In this document: positions 1 through 11,086 of the stretch, one piece after another | How the letters are laid out: the number at the start of each line of letters is the position of its first letter | Position numbering within the stretch: the first letter of the stretch is position 1 | From: Phytophthora colocasiae | Taxonomy: Eukaryota; Oomycota; Peronosporomycetes; Peronosporales; Peronosporaceae | Direction of reading: 5' to 3' | Assembly (NCBI GenBank): GCA_018806915.1 | Contig: JAGKQI010000054.1 | Coordinates: 434,001 to 498,000, forward strand | DNA length: 64,000 nucleotides | The notes under the pieces: model-generated | Database searches by the model: none | What the model was told of the DNA's origin: nothing | What the model saw: the letters and a program-made list of their open reading frames with translations, nothing else | Program-made: the position numbers and the translations under genes

Positions 1-126
1 CGTTAATTCTCCGCACTGATTTGGTAAGTAAAGCATCTATTCAACCTCACTGTGCCGGACACTCGACTAACATTTTGTTGTTTAGAATACAGCTGAACAA
101 GTGATATGCGCTACATGCACTCTTCT
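1..126 (+). other. Left flank with an intron-like segment
   Basis: GTAAGT at 24, a CTAAC branch-point-like motif near 67-71 and an acceptor at 81-85 look like a short plus-strand intron (24-85). The frame after it stays open up to the copia insertion and for a few codons beyond the second target-site copy. This may be the edge of a host gene cut by the element. Too little is visible to name it. Confidence 0.25.
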
Positions 127-306
127 TGTTGATTGACTTGAGCTCGAGGTAAGTAAAGTAGGATGATGAATTTATGCAAGCCCACTTGTGCAAAATGCAA
201 GCGTCGTGCCGCAGTTTCCTAACTGCCTTTTGTTGGTTTTCTAACTGCTACGCGTACGTTTGAGTTCCTTCCCGCAGCAACGTCTGCAACCGCCTGTGTT
301 TCAACA
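127..306 (-). repeat. 3' LTR of copia-1
   Basis: This 180-bp repeat matches 4963-5142 apart from three substitutions. Its first bases supply the stop codon of pol: the RNase H frame runs into the LTR and ends at the TGA inside TGTTGA (301-303 on the minus strand). Confidence 0.95.
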
Positions 307-3300
307 CTCCTTCCCGGGCGGTCCGTCCGAATCCTTAAGCATCACAAGTCCGCGCAGCTCGCTAAGACGGGGCGCAGGAAGGATTTTGGTGAGGATGTCC
401 GCCCGCATTGCCTTGGACTCGCCGTACTCGATGTTGAGCACCTTCTTTTTGACCAAATCCTTGATAAACTTGTACCGTACGTCGATGTGCTTAGCGCGCC
501 CTGACGTATCCTCGCCCTCAATCTGTGCAATCGCCGCCTGGTTATCGACGTACAGCACGGACTGCGCACACGGCATGATGCCAATCTCTTGCAACATCTC
601 CACAATACCGAGCATTTCAGCAGTTGCTTGCGACGCAGCAACAAACTCGGCCTCCATGGTGGAGAGCGCCACGCAGCTCTGCTTCTTGCAGAGCCAACCT
701 ACCACGATGCCAGCGACTATCAACACACCACCGCTAACTGACTTCCGGTCGGTCTTGTCAGCAGCGTAGTCGGCGGCACTGTACGCTTCGACGAGCACCC
801 CGTCCTTGGCCATCGATGCCCTGTTGCCGCACATGACAAGTTTCGTATCCTTGGTTCCCTTCAAGTATTTGGCGATCTTCTTCGCCAGGCGCCAATCTCC
901 TTCGCGTGGTGCGTGTGAGCGTCGGGTCGCACGGTGCACTGCAAATACAATGTCGGGCCTGGTGCACCGAGCGATCCACAGCAAACTGCCCACCAGTAAC
1001 TGGAAAATTTGCACAGTTGGTCGCTGTGGTGTACCTGCTCCTCCGACTGACAGCAGTTCAACTCCATCGTCTCCGTCGTGTTCTCCGCCGATAGGCACTC
1101 GCGAAGGTGCTGCTTTGTCGAGCTGGAATTTCTCCAGCATCTCCTGGATGACCTGGGCTTGATCCAGCTCCCAGCCCGTAATATCATCGTACGTGAATGA
1201 GATACCCAGAAACTTTGACACAACACCTAGGTCCTTTAGTTCCACCAACGAAGAATTTGTCTACCTTATCTGTGCTGGTACCGGTCACCAACAAATCATC
1301 GACGTACACGCCTACGAGTGTTGCACCGTCGTATTCAACCTTGACATACATGCAGCTGTCCGTGTAACACTGAGTGAAACCCAAGTACACTAGGATCGCG
1401 TGCAGCATGAAGTTCCAAAATCGGCCAGACTGCTTGAGACCGTACAGCCCCTTTTTTAAGTCGCAGTGCCAGCTCCCTCTTGTCGCTGGCGCCCAGCAAC
1501 TTCAGCAGTTCCTGACTAATTTCCATCCCCAGCGGAATGTGCAGCAGAATCTCGATTTCAGCTTCTTTGTCTGCTTTGACGTATGCACTTGGCACGTCAC
1601 CATGACGAGCCGGCATACCCCATTTTCGTGACATCACCAGAATCAATCTGCCCGATGTTAAATCCAGTACCGCCGAGAACGTGTAGGTGTAATTGACACC
1701 ATACTCCTGCTGGTCTCCACGCGCAACCAGTCGCGCCTTGTAGCGCTCGATTGAGCCGTCCGCGTGCGTTTTCAACTTGAATACCCATTTGCTGCGCAGT
1801 AGCTTGGCATTTCGGGGCTTCTTGATCACCTCCCACGTGTTGTTTCTTTCTAGCGCTGCGATCTCTTCGCGTACCGCCTGCTCCCACGTCTTTGCCCGCG
1901 GGTCCTTCATCGCATCGCGTTAACTCTTCGGGTCTCTGAGCGGAACCTCTTGTACTCTCGACACGGGCACATGCTTCGCACCCATGAAACGCGTGCGTCT
2001 GCGCCTCTCAGCTACTTCTTCAGCAGGCAGTGTCTCTTCGGTTGTTGCTCCTTCCGCTCCTGTAGCGTCATGATTCATAGCCGATTCATTCTTTTTGTTC
2101 GCCCGCTTGTTCCTCTGGGCCTGCTTCTTCTTCGCCTTGATGCTTGTCTTTTGTGCACATGTTGGTGCCGCGCCTGCGGCAGGCGTCATGGTTGTCTGCT
2201 CCTTCCGCTTCCCAGTTTCTTCGCGCACATCAGCTGCGCGGCGCAATTCTGGGTCCTCGCGTTCGAGCTGAACTTTTAACTGCGCGTTCTGCTCGCTGTT
2301 GAGCGTCTCGACGTTCTTTATGTGCTAGGTCGTAAAAACAATTCTGTCTTTGGGCAAGTAGATTTCGAAGCCCTTTGTCTCGTCATTTTTTTCCCAATAA
2401 TCATGCCCACTTGTGCGCGTGGTTTCCAAGAATTCTTGCCTGGGTTCATGTACACCGTGCACGGACTGCCGAACGTCACCACGTCCGACAAGTTCGGCAC
2501 CGTGCCGGTTAGCATCTCGAGCGGCGACAATCGCTTTGGGTTGGCACTGCAGTAGCTCCTATTCAGCACATACGCCGCGTACTCGACGGCATCGCCCCAG
2601 AAGTGAAGTGGTAGACCGCTTACGAACTGCATACACCGGGCCATGTTAAGCACCGTCCGGTGCATTCTCTCGGCCTTGCCATTCGACGCCTGGTTCTCTG
2701 CTTCGCTGATCAGGCGCCTTACCACTATCACCCGGCAGAACAAGTCGACATTGGAGAATTCTTTTCCGCCGTCCGTGCGAAACACATGGATCATGCAGTT
2801 GAAACGTTTCTCGAAATATGTGATAAAATGCTCAAACTGCTTCGTTGCTTGCACCTTGTTCTTTGCCAGAAAGACTCGAACATAGTTTGAGTAGTCGACG
2901 AAGTTTATCAAATAGCGGTTGCCTCGCCGGTCCTTCGGAGTCATCGACCCCTTAATGTCACTTTCCAATGACACCTCCAATCTTGTCGATGGGCGCATTG
3001 ACGCCTGTGTCCTTCTTCGACTGCTTATTCTTGCTTTGCTTACCCTGGGCGCAGGTTAAGCAGTTCGGGCGTGCCCTATCCGTCAGCTTGATGCCTGATC
3101 CCTTGACGTCGGCCATACGCTCGACCGTGTCGTACGCAATGTGTCCTAGTCGCTGGTGCAGCTCCAGCAGCGTCGTCTCCGTAACTGCACTGCTCAGCTC
3201 CGTGCCCACCTCTTGCACCGCGGCGTTCACCACGTGTACCCGCGCCTCCGAAGACTTTTCGCCAATGGCGTCTACCATTAGAACATCGTCACTGCGATAG

Positions 3301-4958
3301 ACTTCAAATATTTTCAGCTGATCCTCTTCACGAATTACGTAGCTTCGGCCATTCAACCGCTCAAGGAAGACACCTTGCTTCTCGAGTCTGCCATAACTGA
3401 TGATGTTATCCATTAGGTTGTCAGCGTAGTAGACATCCGACAGGTCCACTGCAACCTCGTTCTCGTCGACGATCATCCGCAGCTTGACTGTCCCTACCTT
3501 GCTCACGTGAACGTTGCCGCCGTTCGCTGCGCGGCACATCTGGTCGCAGTCAACTGGGTTCTTGAGCATCTTGAGGTCGTTGACGAGGTTGCACGCTGGA
3601 TCCGCTGTCCAGGATCCACGAGGCCATGTTCACGTTATTGGTTGTCCGTACGGCCAGCGCGACCCTCGCCACTGCCTTGTCACCACCTTTCTCCATATTG
3701 GGGCAATTAGCCCTTAAATTCCCCACTTCGCCACAATTGTGGCATGCGCGTGTTTCAGCGTTTCCGACACGGGCGACAAGTCCGTCACCGCGTCCTCCCT
3801 GACCGCCACGCCCTCCGTTATAAACTCGACCACCACGGCCACGTCCTGTATGTACTCCTCGGGGTCCGATATTTCTGTTGTTCTACCGGGACGTGCTGGC
3901 TTCGTACTCGACCGCGAAGGAGATGAGCTCAGCTGCTTGTTGGAGGTGGTCCGTGCGTTGTGAGTTGAGACGCGTCAACAATGCATTCTGGGTGAACGGT
4001 GGTGCCGACCTGCAGAAACACTGTAGTACACACTGCTCCGAGTTGCCAGAGCGCTCCGCCACGTACACCAGGAACTGGTAGTGCTCGGGCCAGGTCTTGC
4101 TCGGGTCTTTCTCCTTGGACATCAGCTCGATGCCCTTTGCTGTTAAAAATCGGCGTCATGTACAGCATGAGCATGCTGTTCATGACGTACTCGAGTGTGT
4201 TTGACACAGCCGTCCACCCAGGCACATCTTCTCGAAGTAGACGAGAGCAGTACCCTCCGGTTTTCCGCTGAGCGCGAGAATCTTGAACTCTTCCTGCCAG
4301 TCCCCGCCACTCATTTGCTGCGCGGCGCCAAGTCGCTGCAAGAAACGCAGTCCCCACGACTTGAAGTCGGCACCTACCCCTGCATAAGTCTCCTTGCCCG
4401 AGAACTTCGAAAACCCGGACCAGTCCAGATCCCTTGGCTTGGGTATCTTCAACCCAAAGCTGTTCGGCCGCACGTCCTGCTGCACAGTGTGCAGGGGTTG
4501 CACCTGTTGTTGCAGCGGCGTTTGGGGCGGCGGCACGCGCGGTGGTGCAGCAATGTGCATAGGCTCGTCGAGCGACCCAAGCCTCATTCGACAGTCGCGC
4601 GCCCTGATGAAGTCAGTGAAGGCGCTCGATCCGTCGAGCGAGCGCTCGGAGGGGATTGTGCGTGGTGTGTCAGCCTGACGCTTCATTTCTTCTTGAAGCT
4701 TGAGCTGGTTGGCCATGAACGTGACCTGCTGTCTCGCCATCCCTTCGAGGAGTCCTTTCAAACGATCCAGTCGCTCAGAGCTCGCATCAGAGTTTCGACT
4801 GCCCCTTTCATGGGCGTCGGACGCATTCGAGATCGAGTGCATCCCCTCGAACAGCTCAAACGTGTCGGGATATACGTTGAGACCGTGCACATCGGTGTCG
4901 CGGATGCTGTCGGCCAGGTTTGGCTGCTCGAGGTGTCGTCGTTGCCGTTTGGGCTCAT
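301..4958 (-). pseudogene. Decayed copia-1 gag-pol
   Basis: The likely start is the ATG at 4958, inside the primer-binding site, but the first codons are out of frame with the rest of gag. Gag occupies about 4890-3900 in at least two frames. A CCHC zinc knuckle (CHNCGEVGNLRANC) lies near 3740-3700 and a protease DSGS motif near 3610. GAG-pre-integrase and integrase core sequence (HQRLGHIAYD, then TDGGKEF and NGKAERMHRT) spans 3569-2318. Reverse transcriptase spans 1910-1200 with the YVDD active site near 1290. RNase H (STMEAEFVAAS, HIDVRYKFI, ADILTK) occupies 1248-301. At least five frame changes separate these blocks. All domains are present, so decay is by small indels rather than large deletion. 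Confidence 0.9.
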
Positions 4959-4962
4959 AACC
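4951..4962 (-). promoter_or_regulatory. Primer-binding site: half initiator tRNA-Met type
   Basis: The plus strand reads GGGCTCATAACC directly against the LTR. This is the anticodon stem-loop sequence of eukaryotic initiator tRNA-Met (anticodon CAU), not its 3' acceptor end. Drosophila copia is known to prime from a 5' half of initiator tRNA-Met. The minus strand therefore carries GGTTATGAGCCC, whose ATG is the probable gag start. The second copia element here has the identical 12 bases in the same place. Confidence 0.8.
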
Positions 4963-5142
4963 TGTTGATTGACTTGAGCTCGAGGTAAGTAAAGTAGGAT
5001 GATGAATTTATGCAAGCCCACTTGGGCAAAATGCAAGCGTCGTGCCGCAGTTTCCTAACTGCCTTTTGTTGGTTTTCTAACTGCTACGCGTCCGTTTGAG
5101 TTCCTTCCCGCAGCAACGTCTGCAACCGCCTGCGTTTCAACA
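4963..5142 (-). repeat. 5' LTR of copia-1
   Basis: This is the 180-bp partner of 127-306. It carries the promoter end of the element on the minus strand. No TATA-like motif can be singled out with confidence. Confidence 0.95.
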
Positions 5143-5147
5143 CTTCT

Positions 5148-5820
5148 ACACCTTTACCTGCAGTTGTAGTAACAGCTTTCTTAGACGACTTGGTTTTTTG
5201 CTGCCAGCCTCAGCAAGTTCCTGGAGCGCTACATGGGTAAACAGCCTCCCTAAACGACTCGTTTACGCTTTGTCGTCTTCTTCGGCAGGGACTTCAATTG
5301 TTGGCCAGCCACTTGACTTTTACAGTTTGTCCTCCGTAAGTTAATTTCCGTCGAAACTTGATCACAAGTAGAAATATAAAAGGTGAGGGTGGAATAACCC
5401 AAACCTCAAATGGTCACAAAAATGATACTCACTCAGCGCTTTCAATACTGAAAGCAAGACTAAATTCGGAGTCGATTCTCCACGGGCATGAGCTTAATTT
5501 CATTGGTCTGCTACTACAAAAAATCGAGAAAAAATCTCTGGTTTGCGAAGTTTCAGAAACTGTCTCACTTTTTGTCAACGCACAAGTAATTGAGCATCTT
5601 TTATCTCGGCCCATATTTGATTTTTTACCTTAGCATAAAATATGCGTTACCAAAATATGCATTAATGCAACAGTGCTTTAATGTTTTCGGATCCCTGGTT
5701 CAAAGTGACGGCGTCACTACGGTTGGTGGCGAAGCAACAGGCAATTCCACAAACTCAGCTCTCGGAGAGAGTCGGGCAGGGAGTTCCGTCGCTCCATCTT
5801 GAGTCTGTTTCAATTGCCAC
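5148..5820. other. Spacer between copia-1 and the ruined host gene
   Basis: This AT-rich stretch has no convincing gene. The part next to 5820 is the 3' flank of the disrupted membrane-protein gene. A GTGAGT on the minus strand at its stop codon could be a splice donor into a further exon at about 5700-5815, where a minus-strand frame is open, but this cannot be settled by reading. Confidence 0.4.
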
Positions 5821-5847
5821 TCACCAAGAAACAGCCACCGCCAGCTT

Positions 5848-6073
5848 TCTGGCGAGTAGCGTAAGTAGTGTAGAAAGAAGAGATGTTTGTTGTACTCAGT
5901 GAAAGGCGATGCGGTAGATTTAGCAGTTAGAGTTCCTGGCGTGTGCACTGGCAGAACTGTTGGTTCTGGCATATCTGTACTAGTAGTAGATACTATAACT
6001 ATAGTGGAATCCATAGTTATCTACTTACAGAGGGTGGATCGTAATATTGTATGACAAAGAGCATACTGCAACA
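5848..6073 (-). repeat. 3' LTR of copia-2
   Basis: This 226-bp direct repeat matches 10864-11086. The only differences seen are an extra TAG unit in CTAGTAGTAG and one base at GATGCGG/GAAGCGG. The matching AGCTT duplications exclude an unrelated solo LTR. Confidence 0.92.
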
Positions 6074-6524
6074 GCCTCCCTGCATCTTTGCATATTATGT
6101 GATAATTCACAACACAGAGGTATATCAAGACTGTACAGGTGACTGTTCCACAAAGTTTAGGAGTGAGGAAACGGAGGCTCGCTGATCGAACTTCGCCCCG
6201 ACAGCTAGCTGTTCAGGGGAAGGGAGACACCTTCGTACACCATGCTCCGAAATTGCAAGACTGTCAAGGGCAGTGAAGGAGGCAAGCCGTCTCTTCCGGG
6301 AAAAGGAAGCCTCCTTCCACTGCAGCCAAGGAGAGGGCTAAGAAGGCAAGGAGGAAAGCGCGGGCAGCTCGGACGGCAGGAGCAGCTGAGATCGACGCCG
6401 CAGCTGCGCTCCTTAGCGTCTCTGTAGGAGGCTCGAGAGGCGTAGCCGGGGGATCCGAGCGTCGAGAGGATGTTGCCGCTCCATGGGCTGATCGAGAGCG
6501 CGCACCGGAGCCAGTAATGAGTGA

Positions 6525-6992
6525 TGTAACACGAGGGAATATAGTGACAATTTTTGTGCCACCATTGTTACTAGTGCTGTCACAGAAACCCAAGATTCCG
6601 CCACCAATCGCACACCTAATGTCACAGTGCAGTTTGTGACCGCCAGCCATGAGACTCCTGCAACCGACCAGGAGGCTGGAGCTACAGACCAAGGCACTGC
6701 TGTGCTGTCTGAGCTAAACTACTGGTACATTTATGACCAGAATTATGGTCGCGAGCGGCTCACGGTCAAGTCTGACTATGTATCGACTAAGCAAACGTGG
6801 AATATTGCTCGGATTATCCAGCGAAAACCCTGTCGATCTGGCTTCATGTACCGAGTTCTGTGGTGTCGCAAGAAGAGCGTGGGTGGGCGATACTATCAAC
6901 GGACATGGGAGCCTGGACGAGTGCTTTTAGAAGGAATTGGTAGGGATTTCCGCGGGTTTGCCTTATCAATAAAGAACTTTCCCAGCAGTTAA
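6525..6992 (+). pseudogene. Antisense chromodomain-like frame inside copia-2
   Basis: An open frame runs from 6525 to the TAA at 6990-6992, opposite to gag-pol. After a Ser/Thr-rich stretch with ATDQ repeats comes a segment reading TWNIARIIQRK, then FMYRVLW, then RTWEPGRVLLEG. This is the order of conserved positions in a chromodomain: hydrophobic start, YxVxW strand, TWEP. Chromodomains are usual at the C-terminus of gypsy integrases and in heterochromatin proteins, not in copia. Upstream, about 6180-6520 has open plus-strand segments rich in Lys/Arg/Ala that could be an earlier part of the same gene in another frame. No ATG opens the main frame, so it is a fragment or a spliced or frameshifted gene. 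Confidence 0.55.
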
Positions 6993-7182
6993 TGTCTTTG
7001 TGCATGGTTTCAATAACTTCATGTGCCTTTGTAATTCGGTTCGAGACCAGGGAAACCTCAACGAGGGAAAACCTTTTGCGAACAACAATAAAACCCAGTG
7101 GGGGAAAAATAAAGAACGCAGTCAAAAGTTAGGCACGCTTCATGCATAAGTGTTAAACTCGTATATTATACGGAATGGCTGA

Positions 7183-10100
7183 TTAAGTGTCAAGGGATTT
7201 CATCCTGAGCTTAGCCCTTAGTTCTCTGAACTGATGCTTGTCTAATGCTTTAGTAAAGATATCAGCAACCATATATTTGGTATTGCAGTAGGTGACGTTG
7301 AATTCATGCCTCTCTACCTTTTCTTGCGCAAAACGATATCGTACGTGTATATGCTTTGATCGTCCGTGAAGTTCGGGATTGCAGCAGATTTTGATGCAGC
7401 TTTGGTTGTCTCATATATAGTATTAGCCTGCGTTGTAGCAAAGCCAAGTTCTTCGAGGAGAAGTTTGAGGAAAAACATCTCTTGCATGCAGTGACACAGG
7501 GCGATATATTCTGCCTCTGTAGTTGAGAAAACCACAGTGTCGTGCTTGCGGGAGAGCCATGAGATTGGACTGCTTGCGAGCATAGTCACATATGCACCGA
7601 CGGAGCGTCTCGTGTCGGGGCAGTTAGCATAGTCAGAGTCACTGTAGGCAAGTAGCTGGTCGGCTAGGCTCTCCGAGGTAACGTCGGACGAGCCTCCCAG
7701 AAGGAGACCATATTCTTTCGTTCCTGACAGATATATTAGTCCACGAATGACTGTTTTCCAATGTTCCATGCCTGGATTGGCTAGGAATTGACTGACCTCA
7801 CGCATGTAGAATGCCATGTCGGGTCGTGTCCCGACCATTAGATACATAACACTGCCTACTGCTTGGCGATACGAAATAGGTTTCATCGCATCTTTCTCTT
7901 GCTCATACCTGGTACGATTCCCGTTGGACCTGAAGTGGGTAATGGTGTCGTCACTGGTTCTGATTCAGGCTCAGATTCATGCTCTTGTGGTGGCAGAACA
8001 GCAGGTGCAGGTGAAGCAGGTACAGGTACAGGTTCAGCAGGTTGCTGCCTGTTGGTGGGTTGGGTGGGCTCTGGTGTAGACGTCAGGCCTGTGAGAGGGG
8101 GAAATTCATCCTCTTTAAAAACTACATCACGACTATACACAATGACATGTGTGTTAATGTCCATCAGTCGATATCCTTTCTTGTGGTCAGGTACACCGAG
8201 AGACATGCACAAACGGGCTCTGGCGTCGAGTTTGTCTCGGTAGTGCTCCGTGATGTGGACATATCCACTACATCCAAAAACTTTGATGTATTGCATCGAT
8301 GGGATTCGGTTGTACCAAAGCTCGTACGGGGTTCGACCGTCCGTCTTAGAGCTAGGCGTCATGTTGATGAGAGTAGTCACGTGACAGACACACTCGGCCC
8401 ACAATCTCTTGGAAAGTTTGCCGTCAAGTAGAAGGGCTCGGACACGCTCCATGATAGTACGCATGCGGCGTTCTGCAACTCCATTCTGCTGAGGAGTGTA
8501 CGCGTTGGTGAATTGTGCATGAGTCCCATACTTTTTAAAGATGATTCGACCCAGCATCTCGTATTCTTTCGCATTATCTGCCTGGAGCCGTTGAATCTCA
8601 AAATTTCCTTGAGACTTATTGTCTTCAGAACTGAAAGTGTATTCAATGACAGAGATATCTTGTCTAAAGATGTTCAGGGCTTTCTTCCCGAAGTCTTCGT
8701 AGCAGTCGTACAACTCGCTACGGTTCTTAATTGCATAAGTGAACATGAATCGAGAAAAGTCATCGATGAAGATAAAGAAGCAACGACAACCAGTAAGACT
8801 AGGCACAGGTAGTGGACCACGGATATCTGAATGGACTTTTGACAAAGGTGATGTGGCACGTTTAACAACTCTATTAGAGTAAAACGGGGAGCGGTGTGAC
8901 TTTGCTAACGTGCATGCAACACAGAAGAAATCTGTTTTAGAACCTAGAAGTGCCGATTCGTCAAGTCCATCTATGGCTTAGCTCCTAGATAGGTCATTCA
9001 AGACACGAACGTTAGGATGTCCAAGGCGTTTATGTAAGAGCAGAAAGGAACGTTGCTTACCTGAGGCAATAAGGGCCGTTGGTGATGTCGCTGGCTTGGC
9101 TTGGAACTGATACAGGTCCGTGTTGTTAGCCATGAGTGCCTTGATCTTGAAGCGCTGGTCGGTTTGCATAGCGCAGTGCTTACGGTCAAAGCTGAACCGA
9201 AAATCGTGCTTCACCGCTGCTGGAATTGACAGCAGGATGAATTGGAGCTGGGGAACGTACAGGACACCATGAAGGATAAGCTTCTGGATGTTGCCCTTGG
9301 AGTCAGAGACTTGCAGTTCGACCCGTCCAATGCCTTCAACGGGGATCTGGTTGTTTCCACCAACCGTGATCGATCCAACACTAGTGGTGATGTCAGTAAA
9401 CCACTGGGATTCATGAGACACGTGACGTGTGCAGCCAGAGTCGATCGTCCAGGTGGGGTCAGGTTCAACCTTGGCTTGAGCGGTAAGGCTAAACTGGGGA
9501 TTGACTGTGGTGGCGACAGCAATGAGACCGGTATCACGACGTCCTTGGCAAGACACCTTACGGTTGCCAGATTCACTGTCGTTGTCATCATCGTCGTCAT
9601 TGTCTGACTCGAGAGGGAGGCCCTTGTAGCGCTCTTGGCCACGTTGTTTGCCACCGTTCCCGTGTTTCTTGTTGTTGCCACCGTTGTTGCCCTTGAAGTC
9701 TCGGTTGTTAATTCCATTGTAGCTGCGCCCGTTGTTCGAGTTCCGATACGGATGATCGCGCTTCGAGATACCCTTGAAAGCAAAATTAGCAGGGAGTACC
9801 GTTCCAGCCTTCACTCGTCCATCACGCAGGTCTTTATGGAGACCGCGGCACTGGCGAATGTTGTGGCGTGGGCGATCACAGTACGAGCTGATATTAGTAT
9901 TGCCGCGCTCTGAAGCATGCGATGCAGAAGGCCCAGTTGCCACAAGAGCTCGCTCACCCTTGATTGCAGGAGTCTCAGAGGTACCCTTGGCCAAGGTGTA
10001 GCGCTCCTGAGCTTGGAGGTCGCGAACCTTGCCTTCGATACTCTGCTTGAGATCTTCATACGAGATATACTTCCGTTGGCCCTTCCAAATGCCGAGATCA

Positions 10101-10859
10101 TCCTTCCCCGACTTGGGCATCGAATGGAACAGGTAGATGGACTTCTGTCCCTCGGTCATCACCGACTCGGTGGCTTCTGACGCGGCTTTCATCGCGTTCT
10201 CGAGTTTGAGAAAGAATTCAGTTAAGTCGGATCCTTCCTCATACTTGATCTCCATTAAGTAGTGTTGGATGAAGTCCGGGTCACCGTGAAAGGCTGCTCC
10301 CTCGTACTTCTGGCAGATGTAGTTCTCGTAGGAAGTCTTGAGATTCTTGACCAGCAGCACGTGCATGTTGTCCATCGTCTTCATCAAGAAGGCTTTGTCT
10401 TGGCTTCTTGGCGACGGCGCTCACGCTGGCTAAGAGACTAAGGCTTCTCTTTCTTCATGTGCTTACGTGCTCGGCGAGCTTCACGCGAGTTGAACGGTCG
10501 GACGGCTGGAAGATCCTTGCGCTTGATCGATCCATCTCAGCTGGCTCCCGAGTCATCATCAGAGTCCGAGGGCGGCTTTAGCTCGTCATCGCTCTCCTCG
10601 TAGTCCACAGCGTCAGAGTCGACTTCAGCATCGCGGGTAAACTGCGAGTGACCTTGGCAGGAGGGTCGTCGTCGTCGGACATGTCGTTAGTGCTGTCTTC
10701 ACTCTCTTCGTCTGACATACCATCGTAGTCGAGCTGCTTCACATAGCCGAGCAGGTGCTTGCCATCGAGTGCTGCGCACACGCGAGCCTTCCACACGTCG
10801 AAGTTCTCGGCGCCGATGAGTCGTGGGAAGTCGTCGCTTGAGGCTTGTCTTGGGCTCAT
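7183..10859 (-). pseudogene. copia-2 gag-pol with internal deletion of reverse transcriptase
   Basis: The ATG at 10859 lies in the primer site and starts MSPRQASSDDFPRLIG, a typical copia gag N-terminus. The frame breaks after an acidic stretch near 10600 and resumes at 10387-8978 with gag (UBN2-like), a knuckle-like YCDRPRHNIRQC that lacks one cysteine, the protease WTIDSGC, and GAG-pre-integrase (HKRLGHPNVRV). Integrase occupies 8845-7900 (HSDIRGPLP, NGVAERRMRTIMERVRALL). The next recognisable block, ISYRQAVGSVMYL at 7870, belongs just before RNase H. The whole fingers-palm region with YVDD is missing. RNase H (STTEAEYIAL, then ADIFTKALDKHQF after one frameshift near 7330) ends at 7183. Confidence 0.88.
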
Positions 10860-10863
10860 AACC
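10852..10863 (-). promoter_or_regulatory. Primer-binding site of copia-2, half initiator tRNA-Met type
   Basis: The plus strand reads GGGCTCATAACC against the 5' LTR, the same 12 bases as in copia-1. The complementary strand supplies the gag ATG at 10859-10857. Confidence 0.8.
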
Positions 10864-11086
10864 TCTGGCGAGTAGCGTAAGTAGTGTAGAAAGAAGAGAT
10901 GTTTGTTGTACTCAGTGAAAGGCGAAGCGGTAGATTTAGCAGTTAGAGTTCCTGGCGTGTGCACTGGCAGAACTGTTGGTTCTGGCATATCTGTACTAGT
11001 AGATACTATAACTATAGTGGAATCCATAGTTATCTACTTACAGAGGGTGGATCGTAATATTGTATGACAAAGAGCATACTGCAACA
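10864..11086 (-). repeat. 5' LTR of copia-2
   Basis: This 223-bp repeat pairs with 5848-6073. An open frame starting in this LTR (11027) runs through the primer site into gag, so translation could also begin upstream of the gag ATG. Confidence 0.92.

Larger units (their letters stand above)
127..5142 (-). mobile_element. Ty1/copia LTR retrotransposon, structurally complete, coding region decayed (copia-1)
   Basis: Two 180-bp direct repeats (127-306 and 4963-5142) begin TGTTGA and end TCAACA, the canonical TG...CA inverted termini. They differ at three positions. CTTCT flanks both ends (122-126, 5143-5147) as a 5-bp target-site duplication. A primer-binding site touches the 5' LTR (4951-4962) and a purine tract GGGAAGGAG on the minus strand touches the 3' LTR (307-315). 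The domain order on the minus strand, gag, protease, integrase, reverse transcriptase, RNase H, assigns it to copia rather than gypsy. Several frameshifts make it unlikely to be autonomous now, although three LTR differences in 180 bp argue for fairly recent insertion. Confidence 0.95.
5848..11086 (-). mobile_element. Ty1/copia LTR retrotransposon lacking the RT core, with antisense cargo (copia-2)
   Basis: The LTRs are 5848-6073 (226 bp) and 10864-11086 (223 bp). They differ by one 3-bp repeat unit and one substitution. AGCTT flanks both ends (5843-5847, 11087-11091). The LTR reads TGTTGC...CCAGA on the coding strand, so its 3' terminus is GA rather than CA. The primer site (10852-10863) and a purine tract (CAGGGAGGC next to 6073) lie where expected. 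Gag, protease, integrase and RNase H are recognisable, but the reverse transcriptase catalytic region is absent between about 7903 and 7886. About 1.1 kb between the pol stop (7183) and the 3' LTR is not retroviral and holds a plus-strand chromodomain-like frame. Confidence 0.93.

Noticed and set aside
4951..4962. Possible tRNA-Met fragment
   Set aside because: Only 12 bases match and no full cloverleaf exists. The position beside the LTR in two elements makes it a primer site.
4195..4968. 257-codon plus-strand frame
   Set aside because: It mirrors the copia-1 gag region on the other strand and has no recognisable domain.
5848..6073. Solo LTR unrelated to copia-2
   Set aside because: It matches the other LTR almost exactly and the AGCTT duplication is found only at the two outer ends.
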